Shown piece after piece: positions 12,545 through 13,474 of a stretch of DNA of 13,474 nucleotides. Position 1 is the stretch's first letter, and every line of letters starts with the position of its first letter. The DNA is from an uncultured Faecalibacterium sp. Lineage in GTDB: Bacteria; Bacillota; Clostridia; Oscillospirales; Ruminococcaceae. The translations under genes and the position numbers were made by a program. The stretch covers positions 1 to 13,474 of the forward strand of contig CAAFSR010000117.1 in NCBI GenBank assembly GCA_900765705.1. The letters run 5' to 3'. Under the pieces are notes generated by a model. The model was given only the letters and a program-made list of their open reading frames with translations, did not search any database and had not been told where the DNA came from.

Positions 12545-13474
12545 TTAACCATGCTGTTTCAGGGCACAGACGGCGATGCTCAGGGCGCTCCATGCAGCCT
12601 GATACATCAGCACTGTGGCGATGGACAGCTGCCAGATGCTGCCCGCGTAGGTCAGCAGCACCGCAATGAACACCGAGAAGCACACCGATACCAGCTGCAC
12701 CGTCGTGGCGCTGGTCTCGGCATTTTGTGCCTGATCTGCGGCCTGCAAGCCGCCGGTCAGGCTGGCAAAGCCCTTGTGGTGGTACAGGCAGCAGTTGGGC
12801 TTTTCCGGGGCAGCCTCGGCAGCTTCAATGGCCTGACACTGCTCGCCGTCCAGCACGGTGACCATGCCCTCCGGCAGGTGGTAGGCCTCGGTGATGTGCC
12901 GTGCCGTCAGGCTGGGGTCCTTGCTGGTGACCAGCAGGCGGATGTTCTCCTTTTGCAAGGCGGCAAGGCTGCGTGCCACATTGCGGCCGCCCACATAGCG
13001 CAGCACGAACATGGCGTGCAGGTTGCCGGAGACCGCCAGATACAAAATCTGCAGCTCACCGTTTTTGGAGTAGCCGTCCTCGTAGTCCTGCTCCGGCAGG
13101 GGGACCCCCTCCTGCTCCATATAGCGGCGGGTACCAATGAGGACGCGGTTGTTATCGCACCATGCCGAGAAGCCCAGCCCGGTGTGCTGCTCCAGATCCT
13201 TGACCGGGAACAGGATATCGGTGCGGTCCTCAACGATCTGGCTGAACAGCCCGCGCAGGGTGTCGCAGCTGTCGTTCAGCACACTGGCTGCATACAGGAT
13301 GGCGCGGTCGATGCGGCCACCCTTGAAGATGCGGATATCCTCCAGCGTCACGCTTTCGGCGGTAAACAGGTCGTCGGCGTCCACCTCAATGGTGTCGATG
13401 CCGCCCAGCTCCTCAATGGCCGCCCAGCCGGGCACCACAGCACCCACTGCGGCAGCCGCTCTTTGCAGCCGCAG
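12545..13474 (-). CDS. P-type ATPase-like protein lacking catalytic motifs (C-terminal part)
   Basis: The C-terminal 309 residues of a larger protein that enters from the right edge. The order follows a heavy-metal P-type ATPase: AAIEELGGIDTIEVDADD matches the stretch around the phosphorylation site; GLGFSAWCDNNRVLIGTRRY matches the nucleotide-domain GxGxxA region; LVTSKDPSLTARHITEAYHL matches the TGDN region; two C-terminal membrane helices end the protein (about the last 55 residues). However, DKTGT is replaced by DADDL, TGD by TSKD, and GDGxND is not recognisable. The reading frame is intact and protein-like. It is probably not an ion pump and may be regulatory or structural, or a diverged paralogue. 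The frame is open to the edge, so the GTG near 13447 is not a true start. It is convergent with the symporter gene. Confidence 0.7.
   Translation of the reverse strand: MRLQRAAAAVGAVVPGWAAIEELGGIDTIEVDADDLFTAESVTLEDIRIFKGGRIDRAILYAASVLNDSCDTLRGLFSQIVEDRTDILFPVKDLEQHTGLGFSAWCDNNRVLIGTRRYMEQEGVPLPEQDYEDGYSKNGELQILYLAVSGNLHAMFVLRYVGGRNVARSLAALQKENIRLLVTSKDPSLTARHITEAYHLPEGMVTVLDGEQCQAIEAAEAAPEKPNCCLYHHKGFASLTGGLQAADQAQNAETSATTVQLVSVCFSVFIAVLLTYAGSIWQLSIATVLMYQAAWSALSIAVCALKQHG

Noticed and set aside
1..13474. CRISPR array, tRNA, rRNA, transposase or phage genes
   Set aside because: No regularly spaced direct repeats, cloverleaf sequences or mobile-element proteins were seen on either strand.

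Overview
The window looks like a chromosomal segment of a GC-rich Gram-positive gut anaerobe, most likely Oscillospiraceae and close to Faecalibacterium. This is inferred from the mix of Firmicutes-type genes (lipoprotein sugar-binding protein, ThiW, short ThiC, AGCS symporter), strong GGAGG ribosome binding sites, vegetative-type promoters with 17-base spacers, and GC-rich codon use. No marker gene fixes the species.

Left part (1-6210), cellobiose module. On the minus strand lie a LacI-family repressor, a lipoprotein solute-binding protein and the start of a MalF-type permease that runs off the left edge. A strong hairpin between the last two probably lowers permease expression relative to the binding protein. 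Divergently, on the plus strand, lies an 811-residue GH94 cellobiose phosphorylase. The divergent intergenic region carries two good promoters, each followed at once by the same 16-bp sequence. This is the likely operator of the LacI protein, so uptake and phosphorolysis would be switched together.

Middle part (6229-10743), thiamine module. A palindromic repeat element (6229-6506) is followed by a promoter, a canonical TPP riboswitch with its own terminator, and a second, diverged aptamer-like region ending in another terminator-like hairpin. Then come thiW, thiM and thiE (thiM and thiE overlap). A gap of about 460 bases containing a large, well-paired, unrecognised RNA fold precedes thiC. 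The gene set makes the pyrimidine de novo (ThiC), takes up and phosphorylates ready-made thiazole (ThiW, ThiM) and joins the two (ThiE). No thiazole synthesis genes are in view.

Right part (10744-13474). A second palindromic repeat element (10811-10999) shares two modules with the first, in swapped order. It is followed by a near-consensus promoter and an AGCS sodium:amino-acid symporter with a TTG start. A bidirectional terminator separates it from a convergent minus-strand gene entering from the right edge. That gene encodes the C-terminal part of a P-type ATPase-like protein in which DKTGT, TGD and GDGxND are all replaced.

No tRNA, rRNA, CRISPR array, transposase or phage gene was seen. 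The most interesting items are the compound thiamine leader, the thiE-thiC structured RNA, the paired repeat elements and the catalytically degenerate P-type ATPase homologue.
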